NCBI GenBank assembly: GCA_965229715.1
Contig: CBDDJL010000003.1
Span: forward strand, 186,001 to 250,000
DNA: 64,000 nucleotides
From: JAVJST01 sp965229715
GTDB taxonomy: Bacteria > Pseudomonadota > Alphaproteobacteria > Rhodospirillales > Casp-alpha2
Reading direction: 5' to 3'
The first letter of the stretch is position 1; each line of letters begins with the position of its first letter. The notes beneath the pieces are model-generated. The model saw nothing but the letters and a program-made list of their open reading frames with translations, did not search any database and was not told the DNA's origin. Positions 43,765 to 52,124 of the stretch are shown here, in pieces. The position numbers were made by a program, and so were the translations under genes.

Positions 43765-44238
43765 ATGCTCAAATCGCTGAATATCGATCCGGAGAAGTGC
43801 ACGGGGTGCGTCCAGTGCGAACTCGCCTGTTCCTACGAACAGGAAGGCGTGTTCAATCCATCGAAATCGCGGATCAAGGTTTTCAAGTTCCACGACGAAG
43901 GACGCTTCGTGCCGTATACTTGCACCCAGTGTTCCGAAGCATGGTGCATGCAGGCCTGCCCGGTGGACGCCATCACCCTGAACCAGATGACCGGCGCCAA
44001 GGAGATCAACAACGATCTCTGCGTCGGCTGCAAGGTTTGCACCATCGCCTGCCCGTTCGGCACGGTGAATTACAATGCCGACAACGGCAAGGTCATCAAG
44101 TGCGACCTCTGCGGCGGCGATCCGGAATGCGCCAAGGCATGCCCGACGGACGCCATCACCTACGTCGACGCGAACTGGACTGGCCTTGACAGGATGCGTC
44201 AATGGGCGATGAAAACCGACGCCGGTGCGCAGGCTTAG
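43765..44238 (+). CDS. Four-cluster ferredoxin subunit of aldehyde oxidoreductase (AorA-like)
   Basis: 157-aa electron-transfer protein with sixteen cysteines arranged for four [4Fe-4S] clusters: C12/15/18/22, C53/56/61/65, C86/89/92/96 and C113/116/122/126. It corresponds to the small Fe-S subunit of the Aromatoleum-type AorABC enzyme, passing electrons between the tungsten subunit and the FAD subunit. Its ribosome site is in the leader hairpin. The catalytic gene starts 24 bp downstream. Confidence 0.9.
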   Translation: MLKSLNIDPEKCTGCVQCELACSYEQEGVFNPSKSRIKVFKFHDEGRFVPYTCTQCSEAWCMQACPVDAITLNQMTGAKEINNDLCVGCKVCTIACPFGTVNYNADNGKVIKCDLCGGDPECAKACPTDAITYVDANWTGLDRMRQWAMKTDAGAQA

Positions 44239-44262
44239 GCGGCGAGAACAGGGAGACGAACC

Positions 44263-46110
44263 ATGGCATGGACACAGAAAATCCTGCGGGTCGACCTGAC
44301 CAAGGGGACCTGCACAGACGAGCCGCTCAACATGGATTGGGCGGAGAAATACCTCGGCCAGCGCGGCTTGGCGACCAAGTATCTGGTCGAAGAGACCGAC
44401 CCGAAGGTCGATCCGCTGTCGCCCGACAACAAGATGATCATGACGACCGGCCCGTTGACCGGCACTGGCGCCTCGACCTCCGGGCGCTACTCGGTCGTCA
44501 CGAAGGGCGCGCTCACGGGTGCCATTGCATGCTCAAACTCGGGCGGTTTCTTCGGCAACGAAATGAAGAACGCCGGCTACGACATGATCATTTTCGAGGG
44601 TGCGGCGAAGAACCCCGTCTATCTGATGCTGCAGAACGGCAACGCGCAATTGCTTGATGCGTCCGAGTTCTGGGGTAAATCCGTCTGGGATACCGAAGAG
44701 GGTATCAAGGCAAAGCATGGCGACCCGCTGATCCGCGTCGCTTCGATTGGCGTCTCGGGTGAGAAGGGCGTGAAGTTCGCCTGCGTCGTCAACGACATGG
44801 ACCGCGCTGCCGGCCGCTCCGGCGTCGGCACGGTGATGGGCTCCAAGAACCTGAAAGCCGTCGCCATCCGAGGCACCCTCGGCGTTACGGTCAAGGATCC
44901 GAAGCGGTTCCTCGATGCCTCCGCGGCGGCCAAGAAGGTGCTCGCCGACAACGCCGTCACCGGACAGGGACTGCCGGCGTTCGGCACCCAGGTTCTGATG
45001 AACGTGATCAACGAAACCGGCGCACTGCCGACGCGCAACCACCGTGACGTGCAGTTCGAAGGCGCGCACGCGATTTCCGCCGAAGCCATGGCGGAGCCGC
45101 GCGAGAGCGACGGCAAGCCGAACCTCGTCACCAACTCGGCATGTTTCGCGTGCACCATCGCGTGCGGCCGCGTCTCGACGATCGACCGCACCCACTTCTC
45201 GGTCAAAGACCGGCCGGAATATCACGGAGCCTCGGGCGGTCTCGAGTATGAGGCGGCATGGGCGCTCGGCGCGGCGACAGGCGTCGGCGATCTCGACGCA
45301 CTGACGTTCGCCAACTTCATCTGCAACGAGCAGGGCTACGACCCAATCTCGTTCGGCGCCACGGTCGGCGCGGCGATGGAACTGTTCGAGGACGGCGTCA
45401 TCACGACCAAGGAAACCGGCGGTATCGAGCTGAAATTCGGCAGCGCGGAGGCGCTTTGCCAGCTTGCCGAACTGACCGGCAAGGGCGAGGGATTCGGCGC
45501 CGAAATCGGCCTCGGGTCCAAACTGCTCTGCGAGAAGTACGGCAAGCCCGAACTTTCGATGTCGGTCAAGGGCCAGGAATTCCCGGCCTACGACAGCCGG
45601 GGCATCCAGGGCATGGGGCTGACCTATGCGACGTCGAACCGCGGGGCGTGCCATCTGCGGTCTTATACGGTGGCGTCCGAGGTGCTTGGCATTCCGGAAA
45701 AGACCGATCCCCTGGTCACCGACGGCAAGGCCGGTCTCGTCAAGGCCTTCCAGGACGCCACGGCGGCGTTCGACTCCTCGGGGCTCTGCATTTTCACCAC
45801 GTTTGCCTGGACGTTGGAGGATCTTGCGCCCCAGCTTGACGCGGCGTGCGAGGGAGACTGGTCCGCCGAGAAGCTTCTCGAAGTCGGCGAACGGATCTGG
45901 AATCTGGAGCGCAAATACAACATGGACGCCGGTTTCACGGCGGCCGATGACAACCTGCCCCCCCGGTTGACAACCGAGAAGGCGGGCTCGGGTCCGGCGG
46001 AGGGCAAGACCAATGGTCTCGCCGAAATGCTGCCTGAGTATTATGAAGTCCGTGGCTGGACGTCCGATGGCGTTCCGTCGAACGAGACCGTGAACCGGTT
46101 GGCCCTCTGA
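44263..46110 (+). CDS. Tungsten-type aldehyde ferredoxin oxidoreductase catalytic subunit (AorB-like)
   Basis: 615-aa AOR-family protein, expected to oxidise aldehydes to acids with a bis-pyranopterin tungsten cofactor. Cluster ligands are C294-x2-C297-x3-C301 (CFACTIAC) and C509 in DSSGLC, matching the C288/C291/C295/C494 set of Pyrococcus AOR. Other family stretches: TTGPLTGTGASTSGRYSVV, GRSGVGTVMGSKNLKAV and NRGACHLRSY with the likely active-site His464. Substrate is not predictable. It lies in a five-gene operon with its electron-transfer and cofactor partners. Confidence 0.93.
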   Translation: MAWTQKILRVDLTKGTCTDEPLNMDWAEKYLGQRGLATKYLVEETDPKVDPLSPDNKMIMTTGPLTGTGASTSGRYSVVTKGALTGAIACSNSGGFFGNEMKNAGYDMIIFEGAAKNPVYLMLQNGNAQLLDASEFWGKSVWDTEEGIKAKHGDPLIRVASIGVSGEKGVKFACVVNDMDRAAGRSGVGTVMGSKNLKAVAIRGTLGVTVKDPKRFLDASAAAKKVLADNAVTGQGLPAFGTQVLMNVINETGALPTRNHRDVQFEGAHAISAEAMAEPRESDGKPNLVTNSACFACTIACGRVSTIDRTHFSVKDRPEYHGASGGLEYEAAWALGAATGVGDLDALTFANFICNEQGYDPISFGATVGAAMELFEDGVITTKETGGIELKFGSAEALCQLAELTGKGEGFGAEIGLGSKLLCEKYGKPELSMSVKGQEFPAYDSRGIQGMGLTYATSNRGACHLRSYTVASEVLGIPEKTDPLVTDGKAGLVKAFQDATAAFDSSGLCIFTTFAWTLEDLAPQLDAACEGDWSAEKLLEVGERIWNLERKYNMDAGFTAADDNLPPRLTTEKAGSGPAEGKTNGLAEMLPEYYEVRGWTSDGVPSNETVNRLAL

Positions 46111-46184
46111 GCCGGCCAGATGATCTCTCGATGGCCGGGCGATCGTTCGCTCGGCCATCGCGATGACGAAGAGCAGGAGAGAAC

Positions 46185-47411
46185 ATGAATTACGTTATCG
46201 TTGGCGCCGGCCCGGCCGGTGTGGTCGCGGCTGAAACCCTCGCCAAGCAGGACCCGGACGGAACCGTCACCCTGATCGGCGGCGAACCGGAGCCACCGTA
46301 CTCACGGATGGCGATACCCTATGTGCTGACGGGCAAGATCGACTATCCCGGGACGTATCTGCGTAAGACCGACGGCCACTACGAAGGACTCGGCATCGCC
46401 TACAAGCAGGGTCTGGTCGAGAGCGTCGATGCGGACGGCAAATCTTTGACGCTCGACGGCGGCGATACGGTGTCATACGACAAGCTTCTGATCGCCACCG
46501 GCGCGACGCCTGTGAAACCGCCGATCGACGGCCTCGACAACGCGGGCGTTCATCATTGCTGGACCCTTGAGGATACCCGCAAAATCGCCGAACGCGCCGC
46601 CGAAGGATCCGACGTGGTTCTGATGGGCGCGGGCTTCATCGGTTGCATTATCCTCGAGGCTTTGAAATCCCGCGGTGTCAACCTGACGGTTATCGAGTCC
46701 GAGGACCGCATGGTGCCGCGCATGATGGATGAGACAGGCGGCAATATGATCAAGCGTTGGTGCGAAGACCAAGGCGTGACCGTGCTGACCTCGACCAAAG
46801 CGACCGGTATCGAAAAGGACGGCGACAAGCTGAAGGTCGGCGTCGATAAGGGCGATGCGATCAGTGCCGACCTCGTTGTCGTCGCCACCGGTGTGAAATC
46901 CAACATCGGCTTTCTCGACGGCACCGGCGTCAAGACCGACACCGGGATTATCGTCGACGATCACCTGCAGTCCTCCGTTCCGGATATCTATGCTGCCGGC
47001 GATTGCGCCGAAGGCCCTGATTTCTCAGGTGGCTGGATGGTGCACGCTATTCAGCCGACGGCGACCGAGCACGGCCGCATCGCGGCGGTCAACATGTCCG
47101 GCGGCGACGCCGCCTACAAGGGCAGCCTGACCATGAACGTGCTCGACACCCTGGGTCTGATCTCAGCCTCGTTCGGCGATTGGCAGGGTGGTGACGAGCA
47201 TGCCGAAGTCGTCGATGACGCCAATTTCCGCTATATGAACCTGGCGTTCGAGGGCGACAAGCTGGTCGGTGCGCTGAGTCTCGGCCGAACCGATCAGATC
47301 GGTGTCATACGTGGCCTGATCCAGACCGAAGTCGACCTCGGGAAGTGGAAGAACGTGTTGATGCACGACCCCAACCGCGTCGCCGAGGCCTACGTCGGCC
47401 AGACGCACTAG
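46185..47411 (+). CDS. FAD/NAD oxidoreductase subunit (AorC-like)
   Basis: 408-aa pyridine-nucleotide-disulfide-type flavoprotein without the redox cysteine pair. FAD motif YVIVGAGPAGVVAAETL, NAD motif VVLMGAGFIGCIILEAL and the second FAD contact DIYAAGDCAEG are in order. In the AorABC enzyme this subunit passes electrons to NAD, which lets aldehyde oxidation make NADH or run towards acid reduction. An AGGAG ribosome site precedes the ATG. A 74-bp gap follows the catalytic gene. Confidence 0.9.
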   Translation: MNYVIVGAGPAGVVAAETLAKQDPDGTVTLIGGEPEPPYSRMAIPYVLTGKIDYPGTYLRKTDGHYEGLGIAYKQGLVESVDADGKSLTLDGGDTVSYDKLLIATGATPVKPPIDGLDNAGVHHCWTLEDTRKIAERAAEGSDVVLMGAGFIGCIILEALKSRGVNLTVIESEDRMVPRMMDETGGNMIKRWCEDQGVTVLTSTKATGIEKDGDKLKVGVDKGDAISADLVVVATGVKSNIGFLDGTGVKTDTGIIVDDHLQSSVPDIYAAGDCAEGPDFSGGWMVHAIQPTATEHGRIAAVNMSGGDAAYKGSLTMNVLDTLGLISASFGDWQGGDEHAEVVDDANFRYMNLAFEGDKLVGALSLGRTDQIGVIRGLIQTEVDLGKWKNVLMHDPNRVAEAYVGQTH

Positions 47412-47450
47412 CCGATCCGACCCACTGTTGCGGCCCGCAAAGGCGGCTTG

Positions 47451-47702
47451 ATGAACGTTCGGCTCAAACTCTATGCCATGCTGGCGGATTATTTGCCGTC
47501 GGGTGCGGAAAAGAACGAGGCGACCGTCGAGGTTCCGGACGGCTCGACCGTGCTCGATGTGTTGAATGGCCGCAATCTGCCCGAGCGCGATTGCCATCTC
47601 GTCCTGGTCAACGGCATCTACACTGCGCCGGGCGAGCGCGCCGGGCGCGTTCTTGAGGACGGCGATCACGTTGCCGTGTGGCCGCCGGTGGCAGGCGGCT
47701 GA
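47451..47702 (+). CDS. MoaD/ThiS-family sulfur carrier
   Basis: 83-aa ubiquitin-like protein ending in Gly-Gly (PPVAGG), the adenylated and thiocarboxylated end of sulfur carriers; LKLYAMLADYLPSGAEKNEATVEVPDGSTVLDVL and LVNGIYTAPGERAGRVLEDGDHVAVW are typical. In AOR operons such carriers are thought to supply dithiolene sulfur to the tungsten pyranopterin. ATG 47451 has AGGCGG upstream; a TTG three bases before is not needed. Confidence 0.88.
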   Translation: MNVRLKLYAMLADYLPSGAEKNEATVEVPDGSTVLDVLNGRNLPERDCHLVLVNGIYTAPGERAGRVLEDGDHVAVWPPVAGG

Positions 47703-47705
47703 CGG

Positions 47706-47996
47706 ATGTCGTCGCGGTCTTATGAAAAACAGATGGGTATTACCCATCCGGAATTCTTTCGATTGATCTCCATTGCGCTCGGTTCCGACGAATACGAGAC
47801 GCACGCCGACGGCGTCAGTTGGACTCATGGTGCGCTATCCGGCCGTGTCACGTTGGGGCCCGAGGGCAAGCGCCGGATCGCACTCCTCGCCGTACCGTCG
47901 ACGCCGGTGACGATCGAACTCGACGGCTATGAAGATGCCGCTGCGATGGCGTTCATCAAGCGATTCGACCGGGCGTATCAACGAGGCGGGGGGTAG
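47706..47996 (+). CDS. Unknown 96-aa protein ending the AOR operon
   Basis: Starts 3 bp after the sulfur-carrier stop, so it is in the same transcript. The product is soluble: ITHPEFFRLISIALGSDEYE at the N-terminus, beta-rich GALSGRVTLGPEGKRRIALLAVPSTPVTIELDGYE, and a basic C-terminal helix ending in three glycines (QRGGG). The last feature might hint at a carrier-like tail but the fold is not recognised. Position suggests a role in cofactor insertion or maturation of the tungsten enzyme. Confidence 0.72.
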   Translation: MSSRSYEKQMGITHPEFFRLISIALGSDEYETHADGVSWTHGALSGRVTLGPEGKRRIALLAVPSTPVTIELDGYEDAAAMAFIKRFDRAYQRGGG

Positions 47997-48030
47997 GCGG
48001 CGTCTTGCCGAAACCGGTCCCGGGAGGCAG

Positions 48031-48420
48031 ACCGGAGCTGTTGGTGTTTCCCGTATTTCGTCGGTTTTCGACCCCAAGGCGGACTTATGGGGAACAGTGA
48101 TGTATGCGATGTATCTCTGCGCTTCTCGCTCCTCATGGTTCCCCTGGATTTGTTGATCAGGCCGCGATGTCCGATGCGCCCCCGACCGAAGCAGATGAAG
48201 ATACCGACTTGCGGGCGCGACCCGATCTCAACGATCTGATCGACGCTTAGGGCGCGGAGTACGAAATTCTGCAGGGCGCCCGGCATTTCCTCGAAACGCG
48301 GTGCGTCGGAATCTATTTCGAGCTTTGGCACGTTCCGATTTACAAGGGAATCTAGCTCGTCGACGAGGTTGTCGATCTGCTCGATGGGCTGAGCTTCTTC
48401 CAGTTAATGAGGCCGCCTGA
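48031..48420 (+). pseudogene. Decayed FkbM-family methyltransferase fragment
   Basis: Frame-broken remnant on the + strand. In one frame SSVFDPKADLW (around 48058), in a second VPLDLL and RPRPKQMKI (around 48138-48205), and in a third GAEYEILQGARHFLET then CVGIYFELWHVPIYKG (48251-48350) and LVDEVVDLL match the order of the FkbM domain. Stops TAG at 48248 and 48353 interrupt the third frame, each one change from GAG or CAG. No intact gene covers the region. Confidence 0.5.
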
Positions 48421-48645
48421 TTTTGCTTCTTCAATGCCAATTTCGATTGCATTTTCCACCATTAGGATCACGACGTCGAAATTCACCAAGCGATTTAGGA
48501 CATCTACGGAGCATCGATGTTCCATCAGGTTTTCAAAGATCGGCGCGCCGCCAACGAGACCGATCCGGCTTCCGGATGATGGTTGCGGAGAACAGGGCAC
48601 CGGGAGTCCGGAAATTTTTGGCGCAGCCCTCGCAATGCTGGCTTA
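48421..48645. other. Non-coding remnant region between the AOR operon and the cation ATPase
   Basis: Part of an 820-bp stretch (47997-48816) without an intact gene. Both strands show short open segments with protein-like composition but no start, ribosome site or recognisable domain, for instance a minus-strand stretch around 48420-48560 reading PIFENLMEHR and FDVVILMVENAIEIGIEEA. I interpret it as further decay of neighbouring sequences, without a named origin. Confidence 0.4.
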
Positions 48646-48816
48646 CACGTCCAGTTGCATGATCCGGCGTGATACGATGTCGACTTCCTCGAATACATTC
48701 CCGCCGCGAGCGACCCTGTGCCCGACAGCGTCGACTTCCTCGAAGCCGAACTCGGAGAGCAGGTCCGGTATTCTGGCAATCGCGGCGGAGATGTTTACGG
48801 ACGGGGCCGGGTATTT
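48643..48816 (-). pseudogene. Orphan 57-codon coding-like remnant after the ATPase stop
   Basis: Directly after the ATPase TAA, the same minus-strand frame stays open for 57 codons to a TAA at 48645. Its translation looks like a protein end: PSVNISAAIARIPDLL, EFGFEEVDAVGHRVA and NVFEEVDIVSRRIMQLDV. No start codon context is present. It may be the C-terminus of a lost methyltransferase-like gene onto which the ATPase end was joined. Confidence 0.4.
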
Positions 48817-51537
48817 TTAATCCATGCTGTTTTCCGTGCGCCGAAATACGAGACGGAGTTGTTTCTCGACCTCGATAATGGCGAAAAACACGGCGCCGAC
48901 GGCAACGATCAGGACACCGTCGGCGAAAGGCACTGCTGCAGTACCGAAAATGTGCTGAAGGGGCGGGAGGTATGTCACGGCAAACTGCGCCGCCGTCACT
49001 GAAAGAACGGTAATCCACACGACCCGGGTTCCCCGTACAGCCTTCCACGTCAGCGACGTGCCGTAGATGTTTCTGACGAAGAACAGGTGGAAGATTTCCA
49101 GTACCACCAGCGTATTCACAGCCATCGTCCGGGCGAGTTCCGGTGTGTAACCCTTGTCGGTCCCGTAGCTGAAGATGCCAAACACGGCGAATACGAACAG
49201 GGTGGAGACGAGCGTGACATGCCAGATCAGTTCGCCAGTCAGGATCGGCGCGTTCCGCGGCCGGGGGCGCCGGTTCATCGTGTCTTCCTCGGTCGGCTCA
49301 AAGGCCAAGGCAAGGCCGAGGGTGATGGCGGTAATAAGGTTGACCCAGAGGATCTGCACGGCGGTCACGGGAAGCGCCATTCCGAGAAACAACGCAATGA
49401 CGATGGTCAGGGATTCTCCGGCGTTGGTCGGTAAAGTCCAACTGATCACCTTCTTGATGTTGTCGTAAACGGTGCGGCCCTCTCGAACGGCTGCGGCGAT
49501 CGAGGCGAAGTTGTCGTCAGCGAGGACCAACTCGGCCGCTTCCTTGGCGGCTTCGCTGCCCTTCTGGCCCATTGCAATACCGGCATCGGCGCGCTTGAGG
49601 GCCGGGGCATCGTTTACACCGTCGCCGGTCATGGCGACGGTCAGGCCGTGCGATTGTAACGCCATTACCAGCCGCAGCTTATGTTTCGGACTCGTGCGGG
49701 CGAACATGTCCGTATCGACAACAAGCGCGGCAAGCTGTGCATCGTCCATACCCTCAAGTTCCGCACCGGTCAGGACCCGTTCTGTATTCTGCAGGCCGAT
49801 CTGCTGTGCGATAGCGCGGGCGGTGCCGGCGTGATCGCCTGTGATCATCTTCACGCGAATGCCTGCCTGGCGGCATTTGGCGACGGCAGCAATGGCTTCG
49901 CTGCGCGGCGGGTCGATGAGACCGACAAGACCGATGAGCGTGAGTTTGCCATCCAGGTCGGCGGCATTGAGGACGACGTGATTCCGGTGAACGGACCGCG
50001 TTGCGAGTGCCAGCACACGTTGACCCTGCGCGGCTATGGATTCGATTTGATGGTGCCAGTAATCCGCGTCGAGCGGTTCGATCGAACCTCCGGCGCCGCG
50101 CTGATCGGCGCACATCTGCAGGATGCGCTCAGGGGCGCCTTTGACATTGATGCATGCGTGGCCTTCGTGGTCGTGGTGCAGGACGGCCATATACCGGTGG
50201 CTCGCATCGAAAGGAATGGCGTCGGTACGGGTCCATCCGGTGAATGCTTCGTTGCCGCGGCCGGCGATCTTGCCGGCGAACGCTTGCAAGGCTCCCTCCA
50301 TGGGATCGCCCTCCACGTGCCAGTTCGTGCCGTCGAGACGGAGCATTGCGTCATTGCACAGGACACACGCGCAGGCGGCTTCCAGAAGCTCGCTATCGCC
50401 TGTTTCGTTGTGCATGACGTCGCCCAGCCTAACGGTACCCTCTGGCGCATAGCCGTCTCCATCGATGGCAAAGGTGCGGGCGCCGGAGACCAAGGTGGCC
50501 ACCATCATCTCGTTTCGGGTCAGCGTGCCGGTCTTGTCGCTACAGATAACCGAGACCGAGCCAAGGGTTTCGATTGCGGGCAGACGCCGGACAATGACGT
50601 TTCGCCGGGCCATGGCTTGCACGCCAATTGCCAGCGTTATGGTGAGTACAGCGGGCAGTCCCTCGGGAATGGCCGCTACCGAGAGGCCCACGACCGCCAT
50701 GAACAACTCGGCGAAGGAGGCGTGCCCGACGAAATAGCCGTAGGCGAGCAGCACTGCTGCGATGAGCAGGATAAAGATGGTCAGCCAGCGCGCGAAGCCA
50801 TTCATCTGACGAACAAGGGGAGTCGTCAGCATCTCGACTTCGGAAAGCATGCCGCTGATGCGGCCGATCTCGGTCGCGCCGCCGGTTGCGACCACCACGC
50901 CCCGAGCCGTGCCGCCGGCCACAAGCGTTCCGCTATAGGCCATGGATGTACGGTCGCCGAGCGCGGCATCCTCAGGCACCGGCTTCGTTGTCTTCTCCAC
51001 GGGGACGGATTCCCCGGTGAGAATCGCTTCTTCAATGCGTAGCCCATTGACGTCCAGCAAACGTAGGTCGGCGGGCACTTTTTCACCCGCTTCCAGCAGA
51101 ACGATGTCTCCCGGCACCACATCGGCGCTATCGATGCTGAGCCGTTTGCCGTCCCGTAAAACGGATGTCTGCGGCGCGAGCATCTGCCTGATTGCGTCCA
51201 TCGCGTGTTCTGCACGTCCTTCCTGGATGAAGCCGATGGTCGCGTTGGCGATGACCACGGCGAGAATGACGCCTGTATCGATAAAGTGGCCGAGGCTTGC
51301 TGTAATCGCCGCCGAGCCGATCAGGACATAGATCAGAACATTATGAAAATGGGCGAGAAATCGGAGGAGGGGGCTCTTCTTCGACGCTACGGGCAGGCGA
51401 TTAGGACCATGCTTTGCAAGCCGTTCCTTCGCATCGCTCTCGGTTAGTCCATGAGCCCCGGTCGCCAGTGCGGCGACCGCCTCTTGTCCGGAGTGGCTGT
51501 GCCATGGTTGGGGATCGTCCATGTCGGTAATTTTCAC
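48817..51537 (-). CDS. P-type cation-transporting ATPase (P2A/PMA1-like)
   Basis: 906-aa P2-type ATPase. The phosphorylation motif is D334 in CSDKTGTLT, the actuator TGES is at 174-177, the membrane PEGLP at 291-295 and the hinge MTGDGVNDAPALKRADAGIAMG is intact. N-terminal cation-ATPase domain HSGQEAVAALATG precedes the membrane domain. The ion (Ca, Mn, Na or H) is not decidable from motifs alone. GTG 51537 or ATG 51522 (MDDPQPW) may be the start; neither has a clear ribosome site. It is isolated, with a long unusual upstream region. Confidence 0.9.
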   Translation of the reverse strand: MKITDMDDPQPWHSHSGQEAVAALATGAHGLTESDAKERLAKHGPNRLPVASKKSPLLRFLAHFHNVLIYVLIGSAAITASLGHFIDTGVILAVVIANATIGFIQEGRAEHAMDAIRQMLAPQTSVLRDGKRLSIDSADVVPGDIVLLEAGEKVPADLRLLDVNGLRIEEAILTGESVPVEKTTKPVPEDAALGDRTSMAYSGTLVAGGTARGVVVATGGATEIGRISGMLSEVEMLTTPLVRQMNGFARWLTIFILLIAAVLLAYGYFVGHASFAELFMAVVGLSVAAIPEGLPAVLTITLAIGVQAMARRNVIVRRLPAIETLGSVSVICSDKTGTLTRNEMMVATLVSGARTFAIDGDGYAPEGTVRLGDVMHNETGDSELLEAACACVLCNDAMLRLDGTNWHVEGDPMEGALQAFAGKIAGRGNEAFTGWTRTDAIPFDASHRYMAVLHHDHEGHACINVKGAPERILQMCADQRGAGGSIEPLDADYWHHQIESIAAQGQRVLALATRSVHRNHVVLNAADLDGKLTLIGLVGLIDPPRSEAIAAVAKCRQAGIRVKMITGDHAGTARAIAQQIGLQNTERVLTGAELEGMDDAQLAALVVDTDMFARTSPKHKLRLVMALQSHGLTVAMTGDGVNDAPALKRADAGIAMGQKGSEAAKEAAELVLADDNFASIAAAVREGRTVYDNIKKVISWTLPTNAGESLTIVIALFLGMALPVTAVQILWVNLITAITLGLALAFEPTEEDTMNRRPRPRNAPILTGELIWHVTLVSTLFVFAVFGIFSYGTDKGYTPELARTMAVNTLVVLEIFHLFFVRNIYGTSLTWKAVRGTRVVWITVLSVTAAQFAVTYLPPLQHIFGTAAVPFADGVLIVAVGAVFFAIIEVEKQLRLVFRRTENSMD

Positions 51538-51899
51538 TCGATTGCATCTGTCCCGAAAGCGTATTGGTCAATTCGTTCAAAAATTTTTCACTCGTTTCAG
51601 GAGTGCCGTCCAGATCTGCGCGTAGATCGCTAGCAAGGTTTGGTAGGCATAAAACAACAGGTCCAAACGGTCTTCACGAATGTCCCTACCGGTAACACGC
51701 GAACGGCGCGGGCCGCTTCGAGATACGGTTGCTTTTGCGCAAAAGGCGGGTGCGTCATTTTTCGATAATCTGGAATATTGTCCTTGATAACTATGAAAAA
51801 TATCCTATATTGATTTTGCTCTTTGCTTTTGTAAATAAGAACGGTTCCGTTCGTTTTTCCCGCCGTGACTAGGCCTGCCCGGGCTCTTCCCGTAACAAC

Positions 51900-51940
51900 C
51901 CGGAATGGCCCGGAAACGACCGGAAACGACCGGAAAACGA
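51900..51940. repeat. Four 10-bp tandem repeats, unit CCGGAAACGA
   Basis: Successive units are CCGGAATGGC (51900-51909), CCGGAAACGA (51910-51919), CCGGAAACGA (51920-51929) and CCGGAAAACGA (51930-51940). The 10-bp period puts each copy on the same face of the helix, which would suit cooperative protein binding, but slipped-strand duplication explains it equally well. Confidence 0.7.
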
Positions 51941-51970
51941 TGAGAAATGCGAAGCACCGGGGGGGCTATC

Positions 51971-52000
51971 TACATTTCTCTACGATTCTCTACATTTTTC
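51971..52000. repeat. Three 10-bp tandem repeats, unit TACATTTCTC
   Basis: TACATTTCTC (51971-51980), TACGATTCTC (51981-51990) and TACATTTTTC (51991-52000), a pyrimidine-rich set 30 bp from the CCGGAAACGA repeats. Same period, different sequence. Function unknown. Confidence 0.65.
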
Positions 52001-52036
52001 GGAATCGGCGTTTGGAATCAACGGGTTGAAATTCGC

Positions 52037-52070
52037 AAAAAAAACGGTCCAAACCGGACATAAGCGGTCC
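52037..52070 (-). terminator. Probable terminator of the RimK-like gene
   Basis: On the minus strand, small stems GGAC/GTCC and CGGT/ACCG (52045-52070) are followed by eight T (the A run at 52037-52044 on the + strand). The stems are short but the T run is strong, and it lies 55-88 bp after the stop at 52125. Confidence 0.45.
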
Positions 52071-52124
52071 CACGCGATAGCACGTCTTTCGGCACGGCGG
52101 AGCGGCGCTGGACAGGACCGGCGG

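Larger units (their letters stand above)
51538..52036. other. Long intergenic region upstream of the ATPase
   Basis: Almost 500 bp without a gene. A markedly AT-rich core (about 51765-51850, for example ATGAAAAATATCCTATATTGATTTTGC) contrasts with the GC-rich surroundings and could hold the ATPase promoter. Towards the RimK-like gene there are two sets of short tandem repeats, listed separately. No RNA family or ORF with a ribosome site is evident. Confidence 0.5.

Noticed and set aside
43701..44189. Open frame from the leader ATG at 43701 overlapping the ferredoxin gene
   Set aside because: It has a good ribosome site, but most of it lies out of frame over a certain gene and has no protein-like features. 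I keep only the idea that its first codons may be translated as a regulatory leader.
44533..46158. 541-codon open frame antisense to the AOR catalytic gene
   Set aside because: Composition is Arg/Gly/Asp-rich with no domain pattern; it mirrors the codon bias of a certain gene on the other strand. The same applies to long antisense frames over the DMT genes (14021-15019, 15016-16335), htpG (11455-12639), amt (39114-40487), the ATPase (49681-51042), the RimK-like gene (52224-53558) and purF (62464-63681).
51900..52000. CRISPR array
   Set aside because: Repeats are 10 bp, directly adjacent and without spacers; no cas gene is near.
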